64,000 nt of DNA, taken from contig URAF01000002.1 of assembly GCA_900545885.1 (NCBI GenBank), forward strand, positions 99,951-163,950. The letters are read 5' to 3'. The DNA is from an uncultured Eubacteriales bacterium. GTDB lineage: Bacteria; Bacillota; Clostridia; Christensenellales; CAG-917. Below, in pieces: positions 25,091 to 33,706 of this stretch. How positions within the stretch are numbered: the first letter of the stretch is position 1; each line of letters begins with the position of its first letter. The position numbers and the translations under genes were made by a program. Under the pieces are notes generated by a model, which ran no database searches, was not told the DNA's origin, and worked only from the letters and a program-made list of their open reading frames with translations.

Positions 25091-26926
25091 ATGGGTCGTC
25101 AACAAAAAACCGCCAAGCAGCCCGGAGCTTTGCGTTCCCTCGCGGGTTGTATAGGGGAATATGCGTTCCCTTCCGTTCTGACTTCGGTTTTCGTCATATT
25201 CGAAGTCATTCTGGAAGTGTTCATTCCTCTGATTATGGTGCAGATTATCGACGTGGGGTTGGAACAGGAAACGGGTCCGTTTGTCTTTTCCTTGCAACTC
25301 GGCAGTTTTAACGCGCCCGTTTTCTCGCTGGACGGAAGAACGGACTTCATTCTTGCCTGCGGCGGACTTATGATTGCAATGGCGCTGTTATCCCTGCTTT
25401 TCGGCGTTCTGTCGGGCAGATACGCGGCATATTCCGCGACGGGCTTCTCCATGAACGTCAGACAGCGCATTTACTACAAGGTTCAGGATTTCAGTTTCGC
25501 AAACCTCGACCACTTCAACACCGCAAGCCTTGTTACGCGTCTTACGACGGACATCAGCAATATTCAGATGTCCTATATGATGATAATCCGCGTTCTCGTC
25601 CGCGCTCCCGTAATGCTTATTATGGCGCTTTCCATGGCGATTTCCATAAGCCCCGACCTCGCGGTTGTTTTCGCGGTCGCGCTTCCCATTATAATTGTCG
25701 GATTGGTAGTCGGTATAGTCGTGGTTTTCCCGCGCTTTACGAAAATGCTTCATAAATACGACGATATGAACGAAAGCACGCAGGAAAACCTCACGGGTAT
25801 CCGTACGGTCAAAACTTTCGTGCGTGAAGAATACGAAACCGAAAAATTCAGAAAGGTCAGTGCAACGGTTCAGAAACTTCAGTTCTCCGCCGAAAAAATG
25901 CTGGTCATCGCAATGCCGCTCATGCAGGCGGTTGCGTTCGGTTGTATCGTTTCCGTCGTTTGGTTCGGCGGCAACCGTATAATCAGCGGCATTATGTCGC
26001 CCGGTCAGTTCACCGCGTTCATAAACTATATCATGCAGATACTCATGTCGCTCGGAATGGTGGCAATGGTGTTTGTCATGCTCGTTCTGTCGAGAGCGTC
26101 GGCGGGACGTATCGCGGAAGTTTTCAACGAGAAACTCGATATCGAAGACAATCCCGACCCCGTGACAAACGAAGTCGCGGACGGAAGCATAGACTTCGAC
26201 AACGTCGATTTCTCTTACAGCAAGAACCCCGAAGTCCTCAACCTCGAAAACGTCAACCTGCACATCAAATCGGGCGAAACAATCGGCATAATAGGCGGAA
26301 CGGGTTCGGCAAAGACCACGCTGGTACAGCTCATACCGCGTCTGTATGACGTCCTCGACGGAAGCGTCAAAGTAGGCGGCGTAGACGTTCGCGATTACAG
26401 ACTGGAAGATTTGAGAAACGCAGTCGGCATGGTGTTGCAGAAAAACGTGCTTTTCTCGGGCAGCATCAAAGAAAACCTCAAATGGGGCAATCCCGACGCA
26501 ACCGACGAGCAGGTTATACACGCGGCAAAAGCGGCGCAGGCGCACGATTTTGTCATGAGTTTCCCCGACGGATACGAAACCGACCTCGGTCAGGGCGGCG
26601 TAAACGTTTCGGGCGGACAAAAACAGCGCTTGTGCATTGCGAGAGCACTGCTCAAAAATCCCCGCATAATGATACTTGACGACTCTACTTCGGCTGTCGA
26701 CACCGCAACCGACGCGGCAATCAGACAGGGACTTAAAGAGGAGTTCAAAGGCATAACGGTCATTATCATCGCACAACGTATCAGTTCCGTTCAGGACGCG
26801 GACAGAATAATCGTTATGGAAGACGGCAAAATCAACGCCGTCGGCACTCACGAAGAACTGCTGGCGAACAATCAGATCTACAAAGACGTGTTCTATTCCC
26901 AGCAAAAGGGGGCGGAAAATGACTAA
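25091..26926 (+). CDS. ABC exporter half-transporter, degenerate-site subunit
   Basis: A 611-residue fusion of six membrane helices (about residues 20-330) and an ATPase. The nucleotide domain has Walker A GGTGSAKTT (Ala where Gly is usual), signature NVSGGQKQR and Walker B MILDDSTSAVD, in which Asp replaces the catalytic Glu. That pattern marks the non-catalytic partner of heterodimeric multidrug-type exporters such as TM287/288 and BmrCD. The next gene encodes the partner with a canonical site and overlaps by 8 bases. The role is export of drugs, peptides or lipids; substrate unknown. Regulation is probably through the palindrome in the upstream promoter. Confidence 0.9.
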   Translation: MGRQQKTAKQPGALRSLAGCIGEYAFPSVLTSVFVIFEVILEVFIPLIMVQIIDVGLEQETGPFVFSLQLGSFNAPVFSLDGRTDFILACGGLMIAMALLSLLFGVLSGRYAAYSATGFSMNVRQRIYYKVQDFSFANLDHFNTASLVTRLTTDISNIQMSYMMIIRVLVRAPVMLIMALSMAISISPDLAVVFAVALPIIIVGLVVGIVVVFPRFTKMLHKYDDMNESTQENLTGIRTVKTFVREEYETEKFRKVSATVQKLQFSAEKMLVIAMPLMQAVAFGCIVSVVWFGGNRIISGIMSPGQFTAFINYIMQILMSLGMVAMVFVMLVLSRASAGRIAEVFNEKLDIEDNPDPVTNEVADGSIDFDNVDFSYSKNPEVLNLENVNLHIKSGETIGIIGGTGSAKTTLVQLIPRLYDVLDGSVKVGGVDVRDYRLEDLRNAVGMVLQKNVLFSGSIKENLKWGNPDATDEQVIHAAKAAQAHDFVMSFPDGYETDLGQGGVNVSGGQKQRLCIARALLKNPRIMILDDSTSAVDTATDAAIRQGLKEEFKGITVIIIAQRISSVQDADRIIVMEDGKINAVGTHEELLANNQIYKDVFYSQQKGAEND

Positions 26927-28862
26927 GAAATCCGGACATACCCTTACAAAAGGCAAAAACAAAGCGGCGGCGCGTTACGGCAACGGCAAAAAGTTTCAGG
27001 CGCAGAACCCTGCGGTGACGTTCAAACGTATACTTTCCTACTTCAAGCCCTTCAAGGTTCAGCTTATATTCGCAGCGATATGCCTTGTCTGCAACGTCGG
27101 TGCCACCGTTTCGGGAACGTTTATGCTGGGCATAATCGTGGACAAATACATTATGCCGCTTGCCCAAGGTTCGACCGCGGTTACGATGGCGGACTTCTCG
27201 CTGATGGCGGGCGTAATGGCAATGATATACGCGGTCGGCGTGCTCATGCAGTACGGCTACAACTGGATTATCGTCAATATGACGACGCAAATTCAGAAAA
27301 ACGTACGCGACGAAATGTTCACCAAGATGGAACGCCTGCCCATACGCTTCTTCGACACTCACGCCAACGGCGACATAATGAGCTGTTTCACCAACGACGC
27401 GGATACTTTGCGCGAACTCCTTGCAAACGGCATTCCGTACCTCATTTCCAACGGACTCATGGTTCTCGGCATCTTCATCGCGATGATGGTAATAAGCCCC
27501 TTGCTTACGCTGTTCATCATCGTAATGCTCATCATAATGTTCGTCATAGTGAAGTATATCGGCGGCAAGTCGGGCAAACACTTCGTCAAACAGCAACGCG
27601 CAATCGGCGTACTCGACGGCTACGTGGAAGAGCATATCGAAGGTATGCGAGTCGTGAAAGTATTCTGCCACGAAGATGCGGAAAAAGAGTCTTTTGACGA
27701 AATCAACCACAACCTGCGTTTTGCCTCGCGCAAGGCAAACACCTACGCAAACGTTCTTATGCCCATTCTCGGCAACCTGGGTTACGTCAACTACGCAATC
27801 ACGGCAATAGTCGGCACGCTGTTCGCGGTATCGGGGTTCGGCGGCATGACTTTCGGTACATTGATTGTATTCTTGCAGTATTCTCGTCAATTCAGCATGC
27901 CGATAGGGCAGATGTCCCAGCAAATAAACAGCATTCTTATGGCGCTTGCGGGTGCTGAAAGAATTTTTGCGCTTATCGACAGCGAACCCGAAACGGACGA
28001 CGGTTACGTCACTCTCGTCAATGCCACGGAGGACGAAAACGGCAACATCGTCGAGTCCGACAAATACACGGGACAGTGGGCGTGGAAACATTATCACAAA
28101 GCGGAAGGAACGACCACGTACGTCAAATGGACGGGCGAAGTCGAGTTCGAAAACGTGACTTTCGGTTACGTGCCCGAAAAGACGGTGTTGAAAAACATCA
28201 ACCTTGTGGCAAATCCGGGTCAGAAAATCGCGCTTGTGGGTTCGACGGGCGCAGGCAAAACCACGATAACCAACCTTATCAACCGTTTCTACGACGTCGA
28301 AGACGGCAAAATACGTTACGACAAAATCAATATTCAGAAAATCAAGAAAGACGACCTGCGCCGTTCTCTCGGAATGGTCTTGCAGGATACGCATCTTTTC
28401 ACGGGTACCGTACGCGACAATATCCGTTTCGGCAAACTTGACGCAACCGACGAAGAAGTAGAAGCCGCGGCAAAACTTGCAAACGCAGACTATTTCATCA
28501 GACATCTGCCGCAAGGCTACGACACAATGCTTTCGGGCGACGGAGCCAATCTTTCGCAGGGACAACGCCAGTTGTTGTCGATAGCACGTGCAGCGGTGGC
28601 AAATCCGCCCGTGCTCATTCTGGACGAAGCCACATCGTCAATCGACACCCGCACCGAAAAGATTATCGAAAAGGGTATGGACGGGCTTATGCGCGGCAGA
28701 ACGGTCTTTGTCATAGCGCACCGCCTTTCCACGGTACGAAACGCCGACGTCATTCTGGTGCTCGAACACGGCGAAATAATCGAACGCGGCAATCACGAGG
28801 AATTGCTTGCGCAGAAAGGCAAATACTATCAGCTCTACACGGGTGCGTTCGAACTCGACTGA
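26919..28862 (+). CDS. ABC exporter half-transporter, catalytic-site subunit
   Basis: A 647-residue partner of the preceding subunit. After a 40-residue basic N-terminal extension come six membrane helices and an ATPase with Walker A GSTGAGKTT, signature NLSQGQRQ and Walker B LILDEATSSID with the catalytic Glu, then the switch His in IAHRLSTV. An insertion of about 45 charged residues (around VTLVNATEDENGNIVESDKY) between the membrane part and the ATPase is seen in related BmrD-type subunits. The two genes overlap and must be co-expressed. Confidence 0.9.
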   Translation: MTKKSGHTLTKGKNKAAARYGNGKKFQAQNPAVTFKRILSYFKPFKVQLIFAAICLVCNVGATVSGTFMLGIIVDKYIMPLAQGSTAVTMADFSLMAGVMAMIYAVGVLMQYGYNWIIVNMTTQIQKNVRDEMFTKMERLPIRFFDTHANGDIMSCFTNDADTLRELLANGIPYLISNGLMVLGIFIAMMVISPLLTLFIIVMLIIMFVIVKYIGGKSGKHFVKQQRAIGVLDGYVEEHIEGMRVVKVFCHEDAEKESFDEINHNLRFASRKANTYANVLMPILGNLGYVNYAITAIVGTLFAVSGFGGMTFGTLIVFLQYSRQFSMPIGQMSQQINSILMALAGAERIFALIDSEPETDDGYVTLVNATEDENGNIVESDKYTGQWAWKHYHKAEGTTTYVKWTGEVEFENVTFGYVPEKTVLKNINLVANPGQKIALVGSTGAGKTTITNLINRFYDVEDGKIRYDKINIQKIKKDDLRRSLGMVLQDTHLFTGTVRDNIRFGKLDATDEEVEAAAKLANADYFIRHLPQGYDTMLSGDGANLSQGQRQLLSIARAAVANPPVLILDEATSSIDTRTEKIIEKGMDGLMRGRTVFVIAHRLSTVRNADVILVLEHGEIIERGNHEELLAQKGKYYQLYTGAFELD

Positions 28863-29046
28863 CAACCGCATCTCGCACTCCGCACGATGCCTTTCGACGG
28901 CAACCGTTACAAGGCGATAAAGCGACAGCTAAATCAGAGTATACTGTTTAGCAGAGTTAAATTCTCAAAATCGCTTGTTGAAACCGTCGAAAATGCATGG
29001 TAAAATTGTCGAAAAGCAAAATACAAATGCGGAATTTACTTTTTAT

Positions 29047-29080
29047 AAAAAAAATCACCGATTGCTCGGTGATTTTTTTG
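29047..29080. terminator. Bidirectional intrinsic terminator
   Basis: AAAATCACCGA pairs with TCGGTGATTTT around a 4-base loop with A- and T-runs on either side, between the exporter operon and the convergent guaA gene. Confidence 0.88.
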
Positions 29081-29097
29081 TCGCATGTTGTGCGGGA

Positions 29098-30051
29098 TTA
29101 TTCCCATTCGATTGTGGCAGGAGGTTTGGTGGTGATGTCGTATACGACACGGTTGACACCTTTGACCTCTTTGACAATTCTGGAAGACGCCGCACGGAGT
29201 ACTTCGTAAGGAAGTTCAACCCAGTCTGCCGTGACTGCATCGTGAGTGTTGATTGCGCGGAGCGCTATCATGTGTTCGTACGTTCTGCCGCCTTCTGCAT
29301 CAACGCCCGTGGACATACTGTCGTTGATGATTGCAAAGTATTGCCACACTTTGTCGCCAAGACCTGCTTTTTCGATTTCTTCGCGGAAAATCGCGTCTGC
29401 ATCGCGGAGAATGCTGAGTTTTTCGCGGGTGATTTCACCGATGACTCTTACGCCGAGACCGGGACCGGGGAAAGGCTGACGGTCGACGATGAAGTCGGGC
29501 AGTCCGAGTTCTCTTCCGACTTCGCGAACTTCGAATTTGTAAAGGTCGCGGACGGGTTCGATGATGCCTTCAAAACCGATATCGGCAGGCAGTCCGCCGA
29601 CGTTGTGGTGGGATTTGACCAGCTTGTTTTTGCCGTCGGTACCGCTTTCGATGATGTCGGGAAGGATTGTTCCCTGGGCAAGAAATTCGATTTTTCCGAG
29701 TTTGGCGGCTTCTTCTTCGAACACGCGAATGAACTCTTCGCCGATGATTTTACGTTTTTGTTCGGGGTTGGTTACGCCGACCAGTTTGTCGAGGAAACGG
29801 TCTGCCGCGTCGACTGCGACGAGGTTCATACCGAACTGTCCCGCAAAAACTTCCTGAACTTGTTCGAATTCGCCTTTGCGGAGAAGACCGTGATTGACGA
29901 AAACGCAGATAAGGTTGTTGCCGATGGCTTTGTGAATGAGTGCTGCGCAGACGGAACTGTCAACGCCGCCGGAAAGACCCAACAACACTTTTTTGTTGCC
30001 CACCTTTGCCTGAATGTCGGCAATTTGGTTCGCGATAAAGTTCTTGTCCAT
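29098..30051 (-). CDS. guaA: GMP synthetase, ATP pyrophosphatase subunit (no amidotransferase domain)
   Basis: A 317-residue protein that converts XMP to GMP using ATP and ammonia. The PP-loop LGLSGGVDSSV is near residue 23, followed by the substrate segments HHNVGGLPADIGF, RQPFPGPGLGVRVIGEIT and the C-terminal dimerisation part ending KPPATIEWE. The usual bacterial enzyme of about 510 residues begins with a glutamine amidotransferase domain; it is missing here and the start is sound (AAGGAG, own promoter), so this is the two-subunit type. The glutaminase subunit is not in the window. Confidence 0.93.
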   Translation of the reverse strand: MDKNFIANQIADIQAKVGNKKVLLGLSGGVDSSVCAALIHKAIGNNLICVFVNHGLLRKGEFEQVQEVFAGQFGMNLVAVDAADRFLDKLVGVTNPEQKRKIIGEEFIRVFEEEAAKLGKIEFLAQGTILPDIIESGTDGKNKLVKSHHNVGGLPADIGFEGIIEPVRDLYKFEVREVGRELGLPDFIVDRQPFPGPGLGVRVIGEITREKLSILRDADAIFREEIEKAGLGDKVWQYFAIINDSMSTGVDAEGGRTYEHMIALRAINTHDAVTADWVELPYEVLRAASSRIVKEVKGVNRVVYDITTKPPATIEWE

Positions 30052-30111
30052 AGAAACTCCTTTTGTAATGGGCGCGAATAATTCGCAGATATTTAATATT
30101 TAATTGTGATA

Positions 30112-30140
30112 ATTATACAATATTTTGTTTTTCAACACAA
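30112..30140 (-). promoter_or_regulatory. Promoter of guaA
   Basis: On the minus strand TTGTGT (30135-30140) and TATAAT (30112-30117) are 17 bases apart, 60 bases before the start codon. Confidence 0.6.
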
Positions 30141-30218
30141 CAAATCGCAACATATTTTGCCGCACAATTTGATAATTTTTTGGATGCCGCACGTTCGGGT
30201 GTGTGATGTTGGCAAAAT

Positions 30219-30248
30219 AAAATAACGCGGACAGTTCCGCGTTATTTT
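30219..30248 (-). terminator. Intrinsic terminator of the amino-acid importer operon
   Basis: AAAATAACGCGGA and TCCGCGTTATTTT form a perfect 13-base stem with a 4-base loop, T-rich on the downstream side of the minus strand. Confidence 0.85.
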
Positions 30249-30265
30249 GTAGTGTCGCAGGTATT

Positions 30266-31273
30266 TCAGTCTTCTTTGAGTACGTCTTCGAGAGATTTTT
30301 GCAGGAAGGCTCTTGTCTTTTCGCTCTGCGGTGCTTCGAAAATCTGATACGGCGTTCCCATTTCTTCGATAACTCCGTCCGCCATAAAAATGATTTTGTC
30401 AGCGACGTTGCGCGCAAACTCCATTTCGTGCGTGACGACAATCATGGTACTGTCGCCCGATTTCAGACCTTTTATGACTTTGAGAACTTCTCCCGTAAGT
30501 TCGGGGTCGAGTGCGGACGTTGGTTCGTCAAAGCACAGAATGTCAGGTGACAACGCAAGCGCACGTGCGATGGCTATGCGTTGTTGCTGTCCGCCGCTCA
30601 GTTCGCAGGGATACGCCGTCGCGCGGTCGCCGAGTCCGACGCGTTCGAGCAGCGATTGTGCTTTTGCGTCTATTCCGCCTAGCAAACGTTCTTTCGCCTC
30701 TTCTTTCTCCGCCTTGACTTTTTCCTTGTTCATTGCGGAGTATTTTGCGCGATAATCGGCTTTAAGCTCCGATTTCCGTGCTTTAAGTTCTTCTTTGGTC
30801 AGTTCTTCGTCTGCAAGCTCCTGAACCGCAGCGGTATATTCCGCTTTGAGTTTAGCGTTTTCTGCTTTTGCTTCTGCGCTTTTTGCTTCACGGGAAATGC
30901 GTTTGTATTCGGCGCGGAGTTTTTCTTTCGCAAGCAGTACGGACGCAAGTTTGATGTTGGTTATCGCGTTGTAATGCGGGAACAGGTTGAACTGCTGAAA
31001 CACCAGTCCGAAGTGCAGCCTTTTGGTGCGGATTTCTTCGGCGGTTTCCTTCTTCGCGGCACTTCCGTCAAACAGGATTTCTCCGTTTACCACGATTTGT
31101 CCGCTGTCTGCGGTTTCGAGAAAATTGAGGCATCTGAGGAGCGTTGTTTTGCCGCTTCCCGACGAACCTATTATGGCAAGTACTTCGCCTTTTTGCAGTT
31201 CGAAGTCAATGCCTTTCAGCACTTCGTGTTCTCCGAAACTTTTTTTCAGATTTCTAACTTCGAGTATCGCCAT
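30266..31273 (-). CDS. Polar amino-acid ABC transporter ATPase with a long charged insertion
   Basis: A 335-residue GlnQ/HisP-type ATPase; relatives are about 240-250. Walker A GSSGSGKT is at residues 36-43, the Q-loop in LVFQQFNLFPH at 90-100, the signature LSGGQQQR at 225-232, Walker B DILCFDEPTSALD and the switch His in VTHEME. Between about residues 118 and 203, in the helical subdomain, lies an extra segment of about 75-90 residues rich in Lys, Glu and Ala, predicted as a coiled coil. The frame is intact on both sides and the catalytic motifs are complete, so the enzyme should work. It is the last gene of a three-gene importer operon. Confidence 0.9.
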   Translation of the reverse strand: MAILEVRNLKKSFGEHEVLKGIDFELQKGEVLAIIGSSGSGKTTLLRCLNFLETADSGQIVVNGEILFDGSAAKKETAEEIRTKRLHFGLVFQQFNLFPHYNAITNIKLASVLLAKEKLRAEYKRISREAKSAEAKAENAKLKAEYTAAVQELADEELTKEELKARKSELKADYRAKYSAMNKEKVKAEKEEAKERLLGGIDAKAQSLLERVGLGDRATAYPCELSGGQQQRIAIARALALSPDILCFDEPTSALDPELTGEVLKVIKGLKSGDSTMIVVTHEMEFARNVADKIIFMADGVIEEMGTPYQIFEAPQSEKTRAFLQKSLEDVLKED

Positions 31274-31274
31274 A

Positions 31275-31955
31275 TCACACCTTGTAATAGTCCAGTTTCT
31301 TTTCCAGGAATGCGAAAAGCAAAGTCAGTACGCCGTTGAATATGAGGTAGAAAGCGCCCGCATAGAACAATGGCCATATGACGACGTAGCGGTTGACTGC
31401 TATTTCTGCTGCCATGATTATCTCCACAACGCCTATTGCACGTGCAAGCGATGTGTCTTTGACAAGCGTAATGATTTCGTTCGACATAGGAGCCATAATG
31501 CGTTTTATGACCTGCGGAAGAATAACGCGCATGAACGTTTGACCTTTTGTCATTCCGAGAACTTGTGCCGCTTCGCGTTGACCTTTCGGTATGCTTTCGA
31601 TGCCGCCGCGGAATATTTCAGAAAAATATGCGGCGTAGTTGATTATGAAAGCTATGCAAACGAAAATGAAGTTGACGTTTGCCATTGTTGTGCCGAAAAA
31701 GGCTGCAATTTGTTTGTTCATAATGCCGAATACCGTGCTTGGAATAAAGCTTATTACGATAATCTGCAAAATCAGCGGTGTGCCTCTTATGACCCAAACA
31801 AATATTTTTGTCAACCAACGCAGCGGTTTGAAACGTGTCATTGAGCACGCAGAAACTATCAAACCAAGCGGAATTGCCGCCACAAGCGTGACGGCAAACA
31901 GCATTACTGTCAGTCCGAAACCGACGAACAGTTCTTTTGTGATATCAACAAACAT
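31275..31955 (-). CDS. Polar amino-acid ABC transporter permease
   Basis: A 226-residue HisM/GlnP-type permease with about five membrane helices, the N-terminal family signature GFGLTVMLFAVTLVAAIPLG, the motif WVIRGTPLILQI, and the coupling-loop segment GMTKGQTFMRVILPQVIK. It pairs with the adjacent ATPase and binding lipoprotein to import an amino acid. The ATG is 9 bases after the binding-protein stop, and the stop is one base before the ATPase start. The ligand is not deducible. Confidence 0.9.
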   Translation of the reverse strand: MFVDITKELFVGFGLTVMLFAVTLVAAIPLGLIVSACSMTRFKPLRWLTKIFVWVIRGTPLILQIIVISFIPSTVFGIMNKQIAAFFGTTMANVNFIFVCIAFIINYAAYFSEIFRGGIESIPKGQREAAQVLGMTKGQTFMRVILPQVIKRIMAPMSNEIITLVKDTSLARAIGVVEIIMAAEIAVNRYVVIWPLFYAGAFYLIFNGVLTLLFAFLEKKLDYYKV

Positions 31956-31964
31956 TAGTCTAAA

Positions 31965-32855
31965 TTAGATTTCCATAGTCAGCAGTTTGTAAGCTGCGGA
32001 ACCGTTTTCGACTGCCACGATAGTGTTTTTGGAATTCTTCATGAATTTTGCTATGGTGTCATATTTGTCAAGGTCGCTGGTCAAAACAACGCAGGACTGC
32101 TTGTTTGCAAGATAAGGAACGCTGATGCAGAGTTCTTGGGACAAAACGGGGTCGATTGTCATGCCGTTCCAAATAAGGTCAATGCTGCCGTTGTTGATAA
32201 ACGTGACCTTCTTGCTCCATTCGATTATGGTCATTTCGATTTCGATCTGTGTTCCGTATGTTTCGTTGAGATAATCGAAAACCGCTTTTGCAAGTTCAAC
32301 GTCATAACCGACAAGCTGGTCGTTTTCTTTATATGCAATGGGTGCGAATTCGGTGTAGCCGATTACGACTTTTTTCGCTGCAACCAGTTGATTCCAGGAA
32401 TCGTCGGTTGCGCCGGCGTAAGGATCGGTGGTTTCGGCATTGATTTTAATTTCGTTTTCAAGACCGTATTTTGCGGCGATAGTTTGCATTTTGCCATTGT
32501 TGTAAAGAGCAATCATCGCTTCGTTGACTTTACTCATCAATGCTTTGCTTGTAGATTTCGCGCCAATGCCATAGTCTTCTTCGCTGAGCATAAGTTCGGG
32601 GAGGATGCTCATTTTTCCGGCAAAATCACCGCGCGAGGTGTAATAACCTGCCATAATGGAGTCCATAACGGCAATATCCGCACTCCCGTTGTTGAGTTGT
32701 GTCAAAGTGTCAATTTGTGCAGTGAGAGGCAAGAGCTCTTTTCCGAAAAGAAGAGAGTTTGTGTTCTTTTCGTCGTTGTTGCAGGCGGTAAGGCCGATAG
32801 CAAGCACGCTGACAAGCATCAGAACGGCCACGATAGCGATGATGGATTTTTTCAT
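31965..32855 (-). CDS. Amino-acid-binding lipoprotein with circularly permuted SBP_bac_3 domain
   Basis: A 296-residue lipoprotein (lipobox LTAC, Cys25) in first position of the importer operon. The order of its halves is reversed compared with the family. Residues about 32-135 match the usual C-terminal half (LTQLNNGSADIAVMDSIMAGYY, then LSEEDYGIGAKSTSKALMSKVN and MQTIAAKYGL). After a linker around 138-152, residues about 153-296 match the usual N-terminal half (VVIGYTEFAPIAYKENDQLVGYDVELAKAV in two pieces, then IDLIWNGMTIDP and TIVAVENGSAAY). It stops where the C-terminal half would normally begin. The frame is unbroken and the signal peptide is good, so it looks functional. AAAGGAG precedes the ATG. 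Confidence 0.85.
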   Translation of the reverse strand: MKKSIIAIVAVLMLVSVLAIGLTACNNDEKNTNSLLFGKELLPLTAQIDTLTQLNNGSADIAVMDSIMAGYYTSRGDFAGKMSILPELMLSEEDYGIGAKSTSKALMSKVNEAMIALYNNGKMQTIAAKYGLENEIKINAETTDPYAGATDDSWNQLVAAKKVVIGYTEFAPIAYKENDQLVGYDVELAKAVFDYLNETYGTQIEIEMTIIEWSKKVTFINNGSIDLIWNGMTIDPVLSQELCISVPYLANKQSCVVLTSDLDKYDTIAKFMKNSKNTIVAVENGSAAYKLLTMEI

Positions 32856-32909
32856 ATAATCTCCTTTACGGGTGAAAATAAACCACCCTTTAATTCGGTT
32901 GATGGTGTC

Positions 32910-32938
32910 ATTATACTTTAGTTCGCTAAACTTGTAAA
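32910..32938 (-). promoter_or_regulatory. Promoter of the amino-acid importer operon
   Basis: On the minus strand TTTACA (32933-32938) and TATAAT (32910-32915) are 17 bases apart. The spacer holds the inverted repeat TTTAG-TTCG-CTAAA, which may be an operator. Confidence 0.72.
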
Positions 32939-33429
32939 GCGTTTTATGCCACTTTTCGGAAAAACTTTTAATTGAATTTTAATCAGTTTTCATGTCCGCT
33001 TGCATATTGATATTCGTGACTATGTGATGGCGTGAGTTGTGGCAGATAACAATTTAGGAAATGCGGACATAATTATTGATAATAAGCAATAATAAATTTA
33101 TGTGACAAATAAATACAGCAAAGAAGTCAATAGAAAAAATGAAAAAGTATCAAGCCAATTCAATGTAGGAAATGAAGTTTGTCAATTCACCTTTGCTAAA
33201 ACACGTTTTGTCTTTGAGCGCGAAATTGAAAAAAGCAAAATTCACAAAACAGTATGGCAATCAAAAAGCAGTATAGAAAACAATATAGCTTATACTCATA
33301 TGTCGATTGACGCAAACGAGGACGGTTCAGATGTAAAGACGTGCATATGAGAACAGTCGCCGAATAAAAGCGCAAAAATGCGAGAAATTCCGTTGACAGT
33401 GAGACATTGCGGTGATAAGATTATATCAA

Positions 33430-33706
33430 ATCAATAAACCGTTGAAGGGAAGAAAACGGGAAACGGACTAAGAGAGAGTCGACGACGGTGTGATGTCGGC
33501 AGGAACCGAACCCGATAATATGGGCCCCCGAGGGCCGAGGCGAAAGGAAACAAGTAGCCGAGGACGTAATGCTCGCGTAAGAAGCCTGACTGTGTTGGCA
33601 GTCGAAGAGAGGGTGCGACAGCGATGTCGTATCAATGCAGGGTGGCACCGCAGAATCGAAAGATTTTGTCCCGGCAGCAGTTATGCTGTCGGGATTTTTG
33701 TTTTTC
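33430..33706 (+). promoter_or_regulatory. T-box leader, probable tryptophan specificity
   Basis: The conserved T-box AGGGTGGCACCGCA is at 33639-33652, followed by an intrinsic terminator. Upstream, Stem I shows the AGAGAG element and the apical GGTGTGAT. Pairing CGGG with CCCG places ATAATATGGG in the specifier loop, so the likely codon is TGG at 33521-33523, meaning tryptophan. Uncharged tRNA-Trp would bind and let transcription continue. The nearest downstream gene encodes a tryptophan synthase beta chain, which agrees. Confidence 0.9.
33669..33705 (+). terminator. T-box attenuator terminator
   Basis: TCCCGGCAGCA and TGCTGTCGGGA flank a short loop and are followed by TTTTTGTTTTT. Confidence 0.9.

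Noticed and set aside
26280..26330. Inactivating change in the Walker A of the first exporter subunit (GSAKTT)
   Set aside because: Ala at this position is, as far as I recall, common in clostridial degenerate-site subunits, so I do not treat it as a defect.
26832..28565. Long minus-strand frame of 577 codons over the ABC exporter
   Set aside because: Antisense shadow of a well-supported ABC transporter gene; no ribosome site.
33102..33350. 82-codon open frame before the T-box
   Set aside because: GTG start without a ribosome site, no recognisable product, and unusual composition; it lies between the importer promoter and the T-box leader.
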